The notes under the pieces were generated by a model. It was not told the DNA's origin and ran no database searches. It worked only from the letters and a program-made list of their open reading frames with translations. Positions 25,827 through 35,030 of a stretch of DNA of 64,000 nt are shown here, one piece after another. The translations under genes and the position numbers were made by a program. Where the stretch lies: the NCBI RefSeq assembly GCF_003427025.1, contig NZ_QVAI01000004.1, positions 1 through 64,000 on the forward strand, given 5' to 3'. Positions within the stretch are counted from its first letter, which is position 1, and each line of letters begins with the position of its first letter. Source of the DNA: Jiangella endophytica (GTDB lineage Bacteria > Actinomycetota > Actinomycetes > Jiangellales > Jiangellaceae).

Positions 25827-26801
25827 TCAGGAGCGCTCCGGGTAGCTGAACTCCAGCCCCGACACCTCGTCCAGCGCGGCCCGGATCTCCGCCGGCAGCT
25901 CGAGGTCGTCGGAGCCGAGGACGTCGCGGAGCTGGCCGGCCGTGCGGGCGCCGACGATCGCCGCGGCGACTCCCGGGCGGTCGCGCACCCACGTCAGCGC
26001 CACCTCCAGCGGCAGCGCGTCGAGCCCGTCGGCGGCGGTGCAGACGGCGTCGACGATCTTGGCCGAGCGGGCGGTGAGGTACTTGTCGACGAACGGCGCG
26101 AAGTGCGTCGTGGCGGCCCGGGAGTCGGCCGGCGTGCCGCTGCGGTACTTGCCGGTGAGGACGCCCCGCCCGAGCGGCGACCACGCCAGCACGCCCAGCC
26201 CGAACCGCGCCGCCGCCGGCAGCACCTCGCGCTCGACGCCGCGTTCGAGCAACGAGTACTCGATCTGGGTCGAGACCAGCGGCGCCTGCGTTCCGGCGAC
26301 CGAACGCTGGTGGACGGCGGCCGCGGCGGTCTGCCAGCCGGCGTAGTTGGAGACGCCGGCGTAGCGCGCCCGGCCGGACGTGACGGCGTGCTCCAGCGCG
26401 CCCATCGTCTCCTCCAGCGGCGCGGCGTCGCTCCACGCGCCGACCTGCCAGAGGTCCACATAGTCGAGGTCGAGGCGGTCGAGCGAGTCGTCGAGCTGGT
26501 CCAGCAGCGCCCGGCGCGACACGTCCACGCGACCCGGCCCGCCCGGCCGCGGCGCACCCGCCTTCGTCGCGATGAGCAGGTTGGCCCGCGACACCGCGCT
26601 GTCGAGCAGCGTGCCGATGAGCTTCTCGCTCTCGCCGTTGCCGTACGACGCCCCGGTGTCGAGCAGGGTGCCGCCGGCGTCGGCGAACGCCTTCAGTTGC
26701 TCCCGTGCGTCGTGCTGGTCGGTGTCGCGTCCCCACGTCATGGTGCCGAGCCCCAGCCGCGAGACGTACAGCCCGCTTCCCCCGAGTCGTCGCTGTTCCA
26801 C
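25827..26801 (-). CDS. Aldo/keto reductase with a substituted catalytic His
   Basis: TIM-barrel NADPH-dependent oxidoreductase family, 324 aa. The tetrad residues D48 (LLDTG), Y53 (ASYGNGESE) and K80 (LIATKAG) are present. The fourth residue, normally His in a DLWQVHxW-type motif, is Gly121 (VDLWQVGAWSD). NADP-binding VGARTAGQLRDVL is near 283-295. The protein is otherwise full length and normal in codon use. Activity may be reduced or altered. Divergent from the LLM oxidoreductase. Confidence 0.88.
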   Translation of the reverse strand: MEQRRLGGSGLYVSRLGLGTMTWGRDTDQHDAREQLKAFADAGGTLLDTGASYGNGESEKLIGTLLDSAVSRANLLIATKAGAPRPGGPGRVDVSRRALLDQLDDSLDRLDLDYVDLWQVGAWSDAAPLEETMGALEHAVTSGRARYAGVSNYAGWQTAAAAVHQRSVAGTQAPLVSTQIEYSLLERGVEREVLPAAARFGLGVLAWSPLGRGVLTGKYRSGTPADSRAATTHFAPFVDKYLTARSAKIVDAVCTAADGLDALPLEVALTWVRDRPGVAAAIVGARTAGQLRDVLGSDDLELPAEIRAALDEVSGLEFSYPERS

Positions 26802-26888
26802 GCCGCGAGGCTACCGGGTGCGGCGCGGGCTCGGGCCGCGCCGCACCGACGGGTAGAGTCGCCCGGAGTGTCTCGTGGGAGGTGACGG

Positions 26889-27938
26889 ATGCGGCTCGGG
26901 CTGAACCTGGGCTACTGGGGCGGTGGCGACAACCACCTGAACCTGGCCCTGGCCAGGGAGGCCGACCGGCTCGGCTACGCGGTGGTCTGGGCGGCCGAGG
27001 CGTACGGGTCCGACGCGCCCACGGTGCTCTCCTGGGTGGCGGCGCAGACGGAGCGGGTCGACGTCGGCAGCGCGATCATGCAGATCCCGGCCCGCACCCC
27101 CGCGGCCACGGCGATGACGGCGGCCACGCTCGACAGCCTGTCCGACGGCCGGTTCCGGCTCGGCCTCGGCGTCTCCGGCCCGCAGGTCTCCGAGGGCTGG
27201 CACGGCGTCCGCTTCGATCACCCGCTGGCCCGCACCCGCGAGTACGTCGACATCGTCCGGCTCGCGCTGGCGCGGCAGCGGCTGGCCTACGACGGCGAGC
27301 ACTGGCAGCTCCCGCTGCCGGGCGGCCCGGGCAAGGCGCTGCAGCTGACGGTGCACCCGGCGCGGCCGTCCATCCCGGTCTACCTGGCCTCCATCGGCCC
27401 GCGGAACCTGGAACTGACCGGCGAGATCGCCGACGGCTGGCTGGGCGTCTTCTACGCGCCGGAGCACGCGAGCGAGCTCCTCGGCCTCATCCGGTCCGGC
27501 CGCGCGAAGGCCGGCGCGACGATGGACGGCTTCGACGTCGTGCCGACCGTTCCGGTGTCGGTCGGCGACGACCTCGAGGCCTGCGCCGAGCCGGTCCGGG
27601 CGTACTCCGCGCTGTACCTCGGCGGCATGGGCAGCCGGCAGCAGAACTTCTACAACGCGCTCGCCGTCCGCATGGGCTTCGGCGACGCCGCGCGCACCGT
27701 CCAGGACCTGTTCCTGGACCGCAAGCACCGCGAGGCCGCGGCCGCCGTCCCGCTCGAGTTCGTCGAGCGCACGGCGCTGATCGGCCCGCCCGAGCGCATC
27801 CGCGACCGACTGCACGCCTACGCCGAGTCCGGCGTGACGACGCTGTCCGTCGCGGCGCACGCGGGCCCGCTGGAGGCCCGCCTGGCGGCGCTGCGCACCG
27901 TCGCCGAGGCCCTGGACGCCTCCGGCCTGGCATCCTGA
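26889..27938 (+). CDS. LLM class F420-dependent oxidoreductase
   Basis: Luciferase-like TIM-barrel enzyme of 349 aa. MRLGLNLGYWG, EADRLGYAVVWAAEAYGSDA, the LSDGRFRLGLGVSGPQV phosphate-binding region and PVYLASIGPRNLELTGEIADG are typical of F420-using members. Cofactor F420 is inferred from family and lineage, not visible directly. GGGAGG precedes the ATG and a TAGAGT -10-like box lies further upstream. Substrate unknown. Confidence 0.9.
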   Translation: MRLGLNLGYWGGGDNHLNLALAREADRLGYAVVWAAEAYGSDAPTVLSWVAAQTERVDVGSAIMQIPARTPAATAMTAATLDSLSDGRFRLGLGVSGPQVSEGWHGVRFDHPLARTREYVDIVRLALARQRLAYDGEHWQLPLPGGPGKALQLTVHPARPSIPVYLASIGPRNLELTGEIADGWLGVFYAPEHASELLGLIRSGRAKAGATMDGFDVVPTVPVSVGDDLEACAEPVRAYSALYLGGMGSRQQNFYNALAVRMGFGDAARTVQDLFLDRKHREAAAAVPLEFVERTALIGPPERIRDRLHAYAESGVTTLSVAAHAGPLEARLAALRTVAEALDASGLAS

Positions 27939-27965
27939 CCACGTCAGAGGGAGTCGACGCATCAC

Positions 27966-28823
27966 ATGGAGTGGTTCCAGGCCGCCGTCCTGGGCGTGCT
28001 GCAGGGGCTGACCGAGTTCCTGCCCATCTCGTCCAGCGCCCACCTGCGCATCTACCCCGAGTTGTTCGGCTGGGAGGACCCGGGCGCCGCGTTCACCGCG
28101 GTGACGCAGATCGGCACCGAGGCCGCGGTCATCGTCTACTTCGCCCGCGACATCGGCCGTATCGTCAGCGCCTGGTTCCGCTCGTTGAGGGGCTCCCGCG
28201 CTGCCGAGCGGTCGCGGGGACGCCGCAGGCGCAACACGTACGACCCGCAGGACGCCCGCATGGGCTGGTTCGTCATCATCGGGACGATCCCGATCGGGGC
28301 GCTCGGCTACGTGCTCCAGGACGTCATCCGCGACGATTTCCGCTCGCTGTGGATCGTCGCGACGACACTCGTGGTGCTCGGCGTGATCCTCGGCATCGCC
28401 GACCGCGTCGGGCGCAAGGAGCGCACCATCGCCGACCTCACCTACAAGGACGCGATCCTCATCGGCTTCGCCCAGGCGATGGCGCTGATCCCGGGCGTCT
28501 CGCGGTCCGGGGCGTCGATCAGCATGGGCCTCTTCCTCGGCCTCGACCGTGCGGCGGCGGCCCGGTTCGCGTTCCTGCTGGCGATCCCCGCGGTGCTCGG
28601 TTCGGGCATCTTCGAGTGGCCGGGCGCCATGGAGGAGGGGTCGGTCATCGGTGTCGGCCCGACGATCCTCGCGACGGTGATCGCGTTCCTCGTCGGTCTC
28701 GGCGTCATCGCCTGGCTGATGTCGTGGCTGGAGAAGCGCTCGTTCGCGCCGTTCATCGTCTACCGCATCGCGCTGGGCCTGTTCACGTTCGCGATGCTGG
28801 CGACGGGGACGTGGAGTGCGTGA
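27966..28823 (+). CDS. uppP: Undecaprenyl-diphosphatase UppP/BacA
   Basis: Integral membrane phosphatase of 285 aa recycling undecaprenyl pyrophosphate to the monophosphate carrier used for peptidoglycan. The catalytic motif GLTEFLPISSSAHL (E17, S22-S24, H26) and the second motif GVSRSGASIS are intact, with about eight membrane helices. Residues ~70-90 form a charged cytoplasmic loop with RGRRRRN. GAGGGAG precedes ATG. The stop overlaps the next gene (GTGA). UppP confers basal bacitracin tolerance in many bacteria. Confidence 0.96.
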   Translation: MEWFQAAVLGVLQGLTEFLPISSSAHLRIYPELFGWEDPGAAFTAVTQIGTEAAVIVYFARDIGRIVSAWFRSLRGSRAAERSRGRRRRNTYDPQDARMGWFVIIGTIPIGALGYVLQDVIRDDFRSLWIVATTLVVLGVILGIADRVGRKERTIADLTYKDAILIGFAQAMALIPGVSRSGASISMGLFLGLDRAAAARFAFLLAIPAVLGSGIFEWPGAMEEGSVIGVGPTILATVIAFLVGLGVIAWLMSWLEKRSFAPFIVYRIALGLFTFAMLATGTWSA

Positions 28824-29722
28824 GCGCAGTGGCCGGCGAGGACATGGACGAACGGCTGCTGCGGACGCTCCTGGGTGAGCAGCATCCCGACCTCGCGGAC
28901 CTGCCCGTGCGCGCCGCGGCCAGGGGGTGGGACAACCAGTTGTGGCGGCTGGGCGACACCCTCGCCGTGCGCGTCCCGTGCACGGAGCGCGCCCCGGACC
29001 TGCTGCGCAAGGAGTACCGGTGGGTGCCCGAGCTCGCCCCGAGGCTGCCGTTGCCGGTCCCGGTGCCGCTGCGCCTGAGCGAGCCGTCCGCGAGCTTCCC
29101 CCACCCGTGGGCCGTCACGGCGTGGGTCGGCGGCGAGCCCGCCGATCGCGCGGCGGTCACTCGCGGCGACCACGCGGCCGAGGCGCTGGCCGGCTTCCTG
29201 CGCGCGCTGCACCGGCCCGCGCCCGAGGAGGCGCCGGACAACCCGGAGCGCGGGGTCGGTCTCACGGTGGTGGCCGACGGGGTGGAGCAGGGCCTGCCGG
29301 TGCTGTTGCCGCCCGCGGTGGCCTCGGCGGCCCGCGCGGTGTGGGACGACGCCGTGTCGGCGCCCGCCTGGGCGGGCCCGCGGACCTGGCTGCACGGCGA
29401 CCTGCACCCCGCCAACGTGACCGTCGCCGGCGGGACCCTCGCCGGGGTGCTCGACTTCGGCGAGCTGTGCGCCGGCGACCCCGCGACGGACCTGGCGGCG
29501 GCCTGGACGCTGCTGCCCGCCGGCGCGTCCGGGCGGTTCTTCCAGGCCTACGGCTGCGCCGACGACGCCACCATCAGGCGGGCGCGCGGGTGGGCTGTGC
29601 GCACCGCCCTCGGGCTGATCGGCATCGGCCGGGCCGGCGACCAGGGCCTGCCCGGCGGGAAGCCCACCTGGGGGCCGGCCGGGCGGAGTGCGCTGGACCG
29701 GGTGCTGGCCGACGCCGGCTAG
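28820..29722 (+). CDS. Aminoglycoside-phosphotransferase-fold kinase
   Basis: APH/choline-kinase-fold enzyme of 300 aa. Brenner motif HGDLHPANV (H192, D194, N199) and metal-binding D212 in GVLDFGE are intact; the N-lobe has ARGWDNQLWRLGD. This subfamily is broad (metabolite kinases), and nothing here shows drug resistance. GTG 28820 overlaps the uppP stop; later GTG and ATG starts are possible. The uppP linkage suggests co-expression only. Confidence 0.87.
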   Translation: MSAVAGEDMDERLLRTLLGEQHPDLADLPVRAAARGWDNQLWRLGDTLAVRVPCTERAPDLLRKEYRWVPELAPRLPLPVPVPLRLSEPSASFPHPWAVTAWVGGEPADRAAVTRGDHAAEALAGFLRALHRPAPEEAPDNPERGVGLTVVADGVEQGLPVLLPPAVASAARAVWDDAVSAPAWAGPRTWLHGDLHPANVTVAGGTLAGVLDFGELCAGDPATDLAAAWTLLPAGASGRFFQAYGCADDATIRRARGWAVRTALGLIGIGRAGDQGLPGGKPTWGPAGRSALDRVLADAG

Positions 29723-29998
29723 GGTGCGTCTCCCGAGTCCATGGCGTCCTGCGCGACGCCGAGGCCGGGGAGGCACACCCGAGGTGTACCCGGCCAGGGT
29801 CGAGCGCCGTGGTGCGTTCGAGGTGGGCTGGTGCGTCTGGAACGCGTCCTGGCATCCCTGGTGTCGGTGGTTGTCTCCGGGGGTGTGCGTTCGCCGCCAC
29901 GTTCGCCCCGGAGAACGCCTCGCGAGCCGGCCACTGCTGCGCGGACTCGATGCCGCCGGACCACCGCCGGCCGGCGCCGTGCCGGGGCATCGGGTCGG

Positions 29999-31363
29999 TC
30001 AGGACGTACCGCCGGGAAGCGGCGCGCTGGCCACCCACGGCCACGGGTCGGTGTGCTGGCCGTCGAGGCGGACCTCGAAGTGCAGGTGCGGTCCGGTCGA
30101 GTAGCCCGTCGAGCCGATGTTGCCGATGTACTGGCCCTTCTCGACCCGCTGGCCCGGAGCGACCATCAGGTCGGACTGGTGGGCGTACATCGTGGTCAGC
30201 CGCTGGCCGTTCACCATGCCGTGGTCGACGATGACCATGTTGCCGTAGGCGTTGTTCCAGCGCGCCTCGACGACGGTGCCGGCGTCGGCGGCGTAGATGC
30301 GGCCGTCGCCGCGGCCGAAGTCGAGGCCGGTGTGCATCTTCACGTAGCCGAGGATCGGGTGCAGCCGCTGGCCGTACTCCGACGTCGTCGGGCCGGTGGC
30401 CGGCCGGATGAAGGCGCCGGTGCCGTAGCCGGGCCCGTAGTTCACCGCGGCGAGCAACTCGCCGACCTCGGTGGACTGCTGCAGCAGTTCCATGTAGCGC
30501 TGGTAGTCCTGCAGCCGGGCGCTGGCCGCGGACTGCAGGGCGGCCTCGACCAGCGTCTGCGTGTTGTCGACGACCTGGCGGGCCGCCAGGGCCGCCGCCT
30601 CGGCCGTCTCCAGGGCGGCCAGCGACTTGCCGGCCTGGTCGGCCAGCGTCTCGAGCTGCAGCCGCTGCCCCTCCAGCCGCGCGTGCGCGTTGGCCAGCTC
30701 GGCCTGGGTGTTCGCCATCTCGCCGAGCGCGCCGTCGGCGGTGCGCAGCAGCGTGCGCATGCCCATGTAGCGCGACGCGAGGTCGTCGGGCGTCTCGGCG
30801 CCGAGGACGACGCCCATGGCGGCGAGGTTGTTGCCCTGGTAGGCCTCGCGGGCGATGGTGCCGATGGTGTTGCGGGTGGCCTCGGAGCGGGCGTCGAGGT
30901 CGTCGATCTCGCGCTGCGTGCGGGCGACCGACTCGGTGGCGATCTTCAGCTGCTGCCGGGCGTGGACGTCGCTGGCGCGGGCGTCGTCGGCGGCCGCGGA
31001 GGCGGTGGTGAACACCTCCTGGGCCGAGCTGAGGTCCGACATCACCTGCGCGAGCAACCGCTGTGCCTCGGCCACGGCGACCGTCTGGGCGCCCTCGAGA
31101 CCCTGCGCGTACGCGGTCTCGGGGTCGCCGGGGGCCGGCGGCGCCTCGACCGGCGGGGGCGCGACGGTGCCCGGCGGGACGTCGTCGGGCGAGACGTCGG
31201 TGGGCGCGTCGTCCGTGGGCGGGTGCACCGGCGGCTGGGTGGCCGGGGGAGTCGCGGGCGGGGTGCTGACGGGCTCCGCGGCGGCAGGTCCCGCGGCGGC
31301 GGCCAGCGCGAGGCCCGCCGTGGCGGCGATGGCCGCCACGTGGCGACGTCTGAGGAACCGCAT
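29999..31363 (-). CDS. Secreted coiled-coil M23 peptidase (EnvC-like)
   Basis: Envelope protein of 454 aa. Signal peptide 1-29 (RRRHVAAIAATAGLALAAAA), Pro/Thr-rich stalk 30-85, two long coiled-coil stretches (about 90-165 and 205-300), then a LytM/M23 domain with zinc ligands H344 and D348 (HTGLDFG) and H428 (HLHFE, with H426 in PHLH). It probably cuts peptidoglycan cross-bridges or activates an amidase during division. ATG 31363 begins the signal peptide; longer in-frame starts add non-signal sequence. Confidence 0.9.
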   Translation of the reverse strand: MRFLRRRHVAAIAATAGLALAAAAGPAAAEPVSTPPATPPATQPPVHPPTDDAPTDVSPDDVPPGTVAPPPVEAPPAPGDPETAYAQGLEGAQTVAVAEAQRLLAQVMSDLSSAQEVFTTASAAADDARASDVHARQQLKIATESVARTQREIDDLDARSEATRNTIGTIAREAYQGNNLAAMGVVLGAETPDDLASRYMGMRTLLRTADGALGEMANTQAELANAHARLEGQRLQLETLADQAGKSLAALETAEAAALAARQVVDNTQTLVEAALQSAASARLQDYQRYMELLQQSTEVGELLAAVNYGPGYGTGAFIRPATGPTTSEYGQRLHPILGYVKMHTGLDFGRGDGRIYAADAGTVVEARWNNAYGNMVIVDHGMVNGQRLTTMYAHQSDLMVAPGQRVEKGQYIGNIGSTGYSTGPHLHFEVRLDGQHTDPWPWVASAPLPGGTS

Positions 31364-31513
31364 GCGCGTCGTGACCCCTCCCGTGCCTGGCGCGCGAAGC
31401 CCGGATGGGCCGAACGGTCCTGGCGACGAAGACGTTTGTCTGAAGACTTGATAACCCATTTCGGTGATCAGCGCGACCCTCTGGGCAGATGTTCATGCGA
31501 TCGGTACTCCTCG

Positions 31514-31519
31514 TAGGCT
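31514..31519 (+). promoter_or_regulatory. -10 box TAGGCT, leaderless histidine phosphatase
   Basis: TAGGCT, 6 nt, ATG 31526. The same hexamer recurs before DUF3090, mshC and dop. Confidence 0.6.
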
Positions 31520-31525
31520 TCCCAC

Positions 31526-32224
31526 ATGCCCACAGTCGTCCTGATACGCCACGGCCGTACCACCGCCAACGTCGCCGGCGTCCTGGCCGGGCGGACGCCC
31601 GGCGTGGGCCTGGACGACATCGGCCGCGACGGCGCGGCGGCGCTCGCGCGGCGGCTGGAACCGGTGCGCCCGGCGGCCGTCGTCAGCAGCCCGCTGCAGC
31701 GGTGCGTGCAGACGGCCACGGCCGTCGCGGGCGGCCGCGACGTCGTCACCGACGACGGCCTGAGCGAGTGCGACTACGGCGACTGGACCGGCCGGTCGCT
31801 GGCCGAACTGCGCCGCGAGAAGCTCTGGAAGGTCGTTCAGGAGCACCCGTCCGGCGTCGTGTTCCCCGGCGGGGAGTCGCTGCGCTCCGTCCAGCAGCGC
31901 GCCGTCGACGCCGTCCGCACGCGTGACGCGCAGTTGGCGGCCGAGCACGGGCCGGGCGCGGTGTGGTTCGCCGTGTCGCACGCCGACGTCATCAAGGCGG
32001 TCCTCGCCGACGCGCTGGGAATGCACCTCGACCACTTCCAGCGGCTGGTCGTCGACCCGTGCTCGGTCTCCGTCGTCTCGTTCACCGAGCGGCGGCCGTT
32101 CGTGCTGCGCGTCAACGACGCCGGCGGCGACCTCGGCTTCCTCCGCTCGCCGGCCCGGCGGCGCCGCCGCGCCACCCGCGTCGACGCGGTCGTCGGCGGG
32201 GGAGCGGGCGACGCGTCGGAGTAG
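31526..32224 (+). CDS. Histidine phosphatase (MSMEG_4193-type putative phosphomutase)
   Basis: Phosphoglycerate-mutase-fold phosphatase of 232 aa. Catalytic RHG at residues 8-10 (LIRHGRT), second arginine in SSPLQRC, proton donor region GLSECDYGDWTG and second His in AVSHADVI. An Arg-rich tail (RSPARRRRRATR) follows. It heads the conserved actinobacterial string phosphatase, DUF3090, SCO1664-like, mshC, so a link to mycothiol or inositol phosphate metabolism is suggested by context only. Confidence 0.92.
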   Translation: MPTVVLIRHGRTTANVAGVLAGRTPGVGLDDIGRDGAAALARRLEPVRPAAVVSSPLQRCVQTATAVAGGRDVVTDDGLSECDYGDWTGRSLAELRREKLWKVVQEHPSGVVFPGGESLRSVQQRAVDAVRTRDAQLAAEHGPGAVWFAVSHADVIKAVLADALGMHLDHFQRLVVDPCSVSVVSFTERRPFVLRVNDAGGDLGFLRSPARRRRRATRVDAVVGGGAGDASE

Positions 32225-32250
32225 ATCATGGTTCGCGGCGGGTCGCGAGA

Positions 32251-32256
32251 TAGGCT
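32251..32256 (+). promoter_or_regulatory. -10 box TAGGCT before the DUF3090 gene
   Basis: TAGGCT, 7 nt, GTG 32264. This supports GTG 32264 over an in-frame ATG at 32228. Confidence 0.5.
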
Positions 32257-32263
32257 TTCCGAC

Positions 32264-32824
32264 GTGGCCGCGCAGGTGTACCGATTCGACCAGCCCGAAC
32301 GCTTCATCGCCGGAACCGTCGGGCGTCCCGGCGAGCGTTCGTTCTTCCTCCAGGCCCGCGACGCCACCAAGTTGATCAGCGTGCTGCTCGAGAAGGAGCA
32401 GATGTCGGTGCTGGCCGAACGGGTCGACGACATGCTCGACGAGATCCTGCGCCGGGCCGGCGGTCTGACCACCGTCCCCGCCGTCGCGCCGGCCGACCTC
32501 GACGACCTCGACCCGCTGGAGCAGCCGATCGTCGAGGAGTTCCGCGTGGGCTCCATGACGCTGCGGTGGGACGCCGACGACGAGCAGGTCGTGGTCGCCG
32601 CCTACGCCGTCGTCGACGACGACACCGAGCCACCGGACGACCCCGACGAGTCCGACCGCGACGTCATGGTCGTGCGGCTGTCCGGCCCCGCCGCCCGGGC
32701 GTTCGTGAAGCGCGCCCAGGCCGTCATCGCCGCCGGGCGACCGCCCTGCCCGCTGTGCAGCCTGCCGCTGGACCCCTCCGGGCACGTCTGCCCCCGGCAG
32801 AACGGCTACCGGCGGCGGGACTGA
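32264..32824 (+). CDS. DUF3090 domain protein
   Basis: Soluble protein of 186 aa. DUF3090 features: the start VYRFDQPERFIAGTVG, FFLQARDATKLISVLLEKEQ, a central FRVGSMTLRWD, and a C-terminal zinc-ribbon-like cluster PCPLCSLPLDPSGHVCPRQN. Acidic centre. Near-universal in actinobacteria beside mshC and the SCO1664 family, with which it forms a tight run here (5 nt to the next GTG). Biochemical role unknown. Confidence 0.9.
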   Translation: MAAQVYRFDQPERFIAGTVGRPGERSFFLQARDATKLISVLLEKEQMSVLAERVDDMLDEILRRAGGLTTVPAVAPADLDDLDPLEQPIVEEFRVGSMTLRWDADDEQVVVAAYAVVDDDTEPPDDPDESDRDVMVVRLSGPAARAFVKRAQAVIAAGRPPCPLCSLPLDPSGHVCPRQNGYRRRD

Positions 32825-32829
32825 CCGCC

Positions 32830-33636
32830 GTGGACCTGCTGAGCCTGCTGCGCGAGGGCGAGCTGACCGTCGACGGCCGGCTCGTCGTCGCGTCCAACCT
32901 CACGCTGCTCGGACGTGTGACGCACGGCGACGCGTCGGTCCGCTGCGTGTACAAGCCGGTCAGCGGCGAGCAGCCGCTTTGGGACTTCCCCGACGGCACG
33001 CTGGCCGCACGCGAGGCGGCCGCCTACGAGGTGTCCGCGGCGGCCGGGTGGCACCTCGTACCACCGACGGTGCTGCGTCCCGGCGGCCCGTTCGGCGCCG
33101 GCATGTGCCAGGCGTGGATGGACCAGGGCTCGACCGAGGTCGGCGCCGGCCGGGTCGACGTCGTGCCCGCGTCGTCGCCGGTCGAGGGCTGGCTGCCGAT
33201 TCTCGAGGCGGTCGACGGCGACGGCACGCCCGTCCTGCTGGTGCACGCCGACGACCCCGGGCTGCGCCGGCTGGCCGTGTTCGACGCCGTCGTCAACAAC
33301 GCCGACCGCAAGGGCGGGCACGTCCTCACCGGCGATCGCTCCGTCGCGCCGTCGGTGGCCGAGGTGGTCGGCGTCGACCACGGCGTCTGCTTCAACCTCG
33401 ACCCGAAGCTGCGCACCGTCCTGTGGGGGTGGGCCGGGTCGGCGCTCACGCCGGCCGAGCGGTCCGAGCTGGAGCGGCTGCGGGCGCTGGTCGACGGCGA
33501 CCTGGGGACGACGCTGAGGGCGCTGCTGGCCGACGACGAGGTCGCGGCGACGACGGCGCGCATCGACGCGTTGCTGGCGCGCGGGACGATGCCCAGTCCC
33601 GAGGGGCGGATGCCGGTTCCGTGGCCGGTCTTCTGA
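32830..33636 (+). CDS. SCO1664-family protein (PI3/4-kinase-like fold)
   Basis: Protein of 268 aa. The SCO1664 family has remote similarity to phosphatidylinositol 3/4-kinases: nucleotide-binding Lys in VRCVYKPVSGE, catalytic-loop-like FDAVVNNADRKGGH and the metal-binding-like VVGVDHGVCFN. Kinase activity is plausible but not shown. The start is GTG, 5 nt after the DUF3090 stop. Confidence 0.88.
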   Translation: MDLLSLLREGELTVDGRLVVASNLTLLGRVTHGDASVRCVYKPVSGEQPLWDFPDGTLAAREAAAYEVSAAAGWHLVPPTVLRPGGPFGAGMCQAWMDQGSTEVGAGRVDVVPASSPVEGWLPILEAVDGDGTPVLLVHADDPGLRRLAVFDAVVNNADRKGGHVLTGDRSVAPSVAEVVGVDHGVCFNLDPKLRTVLWGWAGSALTPAERSELERLRALVDGDLGTTLRALLADDEVAATTARIDALLARGTMPSPEGRMPVPWPVF

Positions 33637-33641
33637 GACCT

Positions 33642-33647
33642 TAGGCT
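33642..33647 (+). promoter_or_regulatory. -10 box TAGGCT upstream of mshC
   Basis: TAGGCT ends 9 nt before the mshC ATG at 33657, giving a leader of only about 0-3 nt. It suggests mshC has its own promoter in addition to upstream readthrough. Confidence 0.45.
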
Positions 33648-33656
33648 GAGCGCATC

Positions 33657-34857
<1,201 letters not shown>

Positions 34858-34859
<2 letters not shown>

Positions 34860-34918
34860 AATGATCACGTTCAGCAGGGGTGTTCACGCTCTACCACCCA
34901 TGCATTCCTGGTGAAGCG
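34858..34918 (+). repeat. Left 61-bp inverted repeat of the mshC-PAC2 cassette
   Basis: It begins GAAATGATCACGTTCAGC inside the mshC stop region and ends TGAAGCG. It is the reverse complement of 36006-36066 at 58 of 61 positions, with the first 34 bases identical. Confidence 0.92.
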
Positions 34919-34939
34919 GTAACTCGCCTGGTCTCACGG

Positions 34940-34948
34940 TTGTCCACA
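34940..34948 (+). promoter_or_regulatory. DnaA-box-like TTGTCCACA inside the cassette
   Basis: It matches the actinobacterial DnaA-box consensus exactly. A second GTCCACAG lies at 34971-34978, 29 bp downstream, making a direct repeat GTCCACAG. It lies between the left inverted repeat and the AbiEi/DUF559-like gene; it may instead be an operator for that gene. Confidence 0.4.
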
Positions 34949-35030
34949 GGCCCGGCGGATCCGCTCCACCGTCCACAGATCGACGATTCGCTCTTCCGCA
35001 CCGGGCCGCGGGCGCCGAGGGTTGATCGAC

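Noticed and set aside
28820..29722. Aminoglycoside resistance gene
   Set aside because: The APH fold alone is shared by many metabolite kinases; no specific resistance-family motif is visible.
29723..29998. Gene between the APH-like and M23 genes
   Set aside because: A 138-codon frame spans it but is out of frame with and overlaps both neighbours; no signal or domain.
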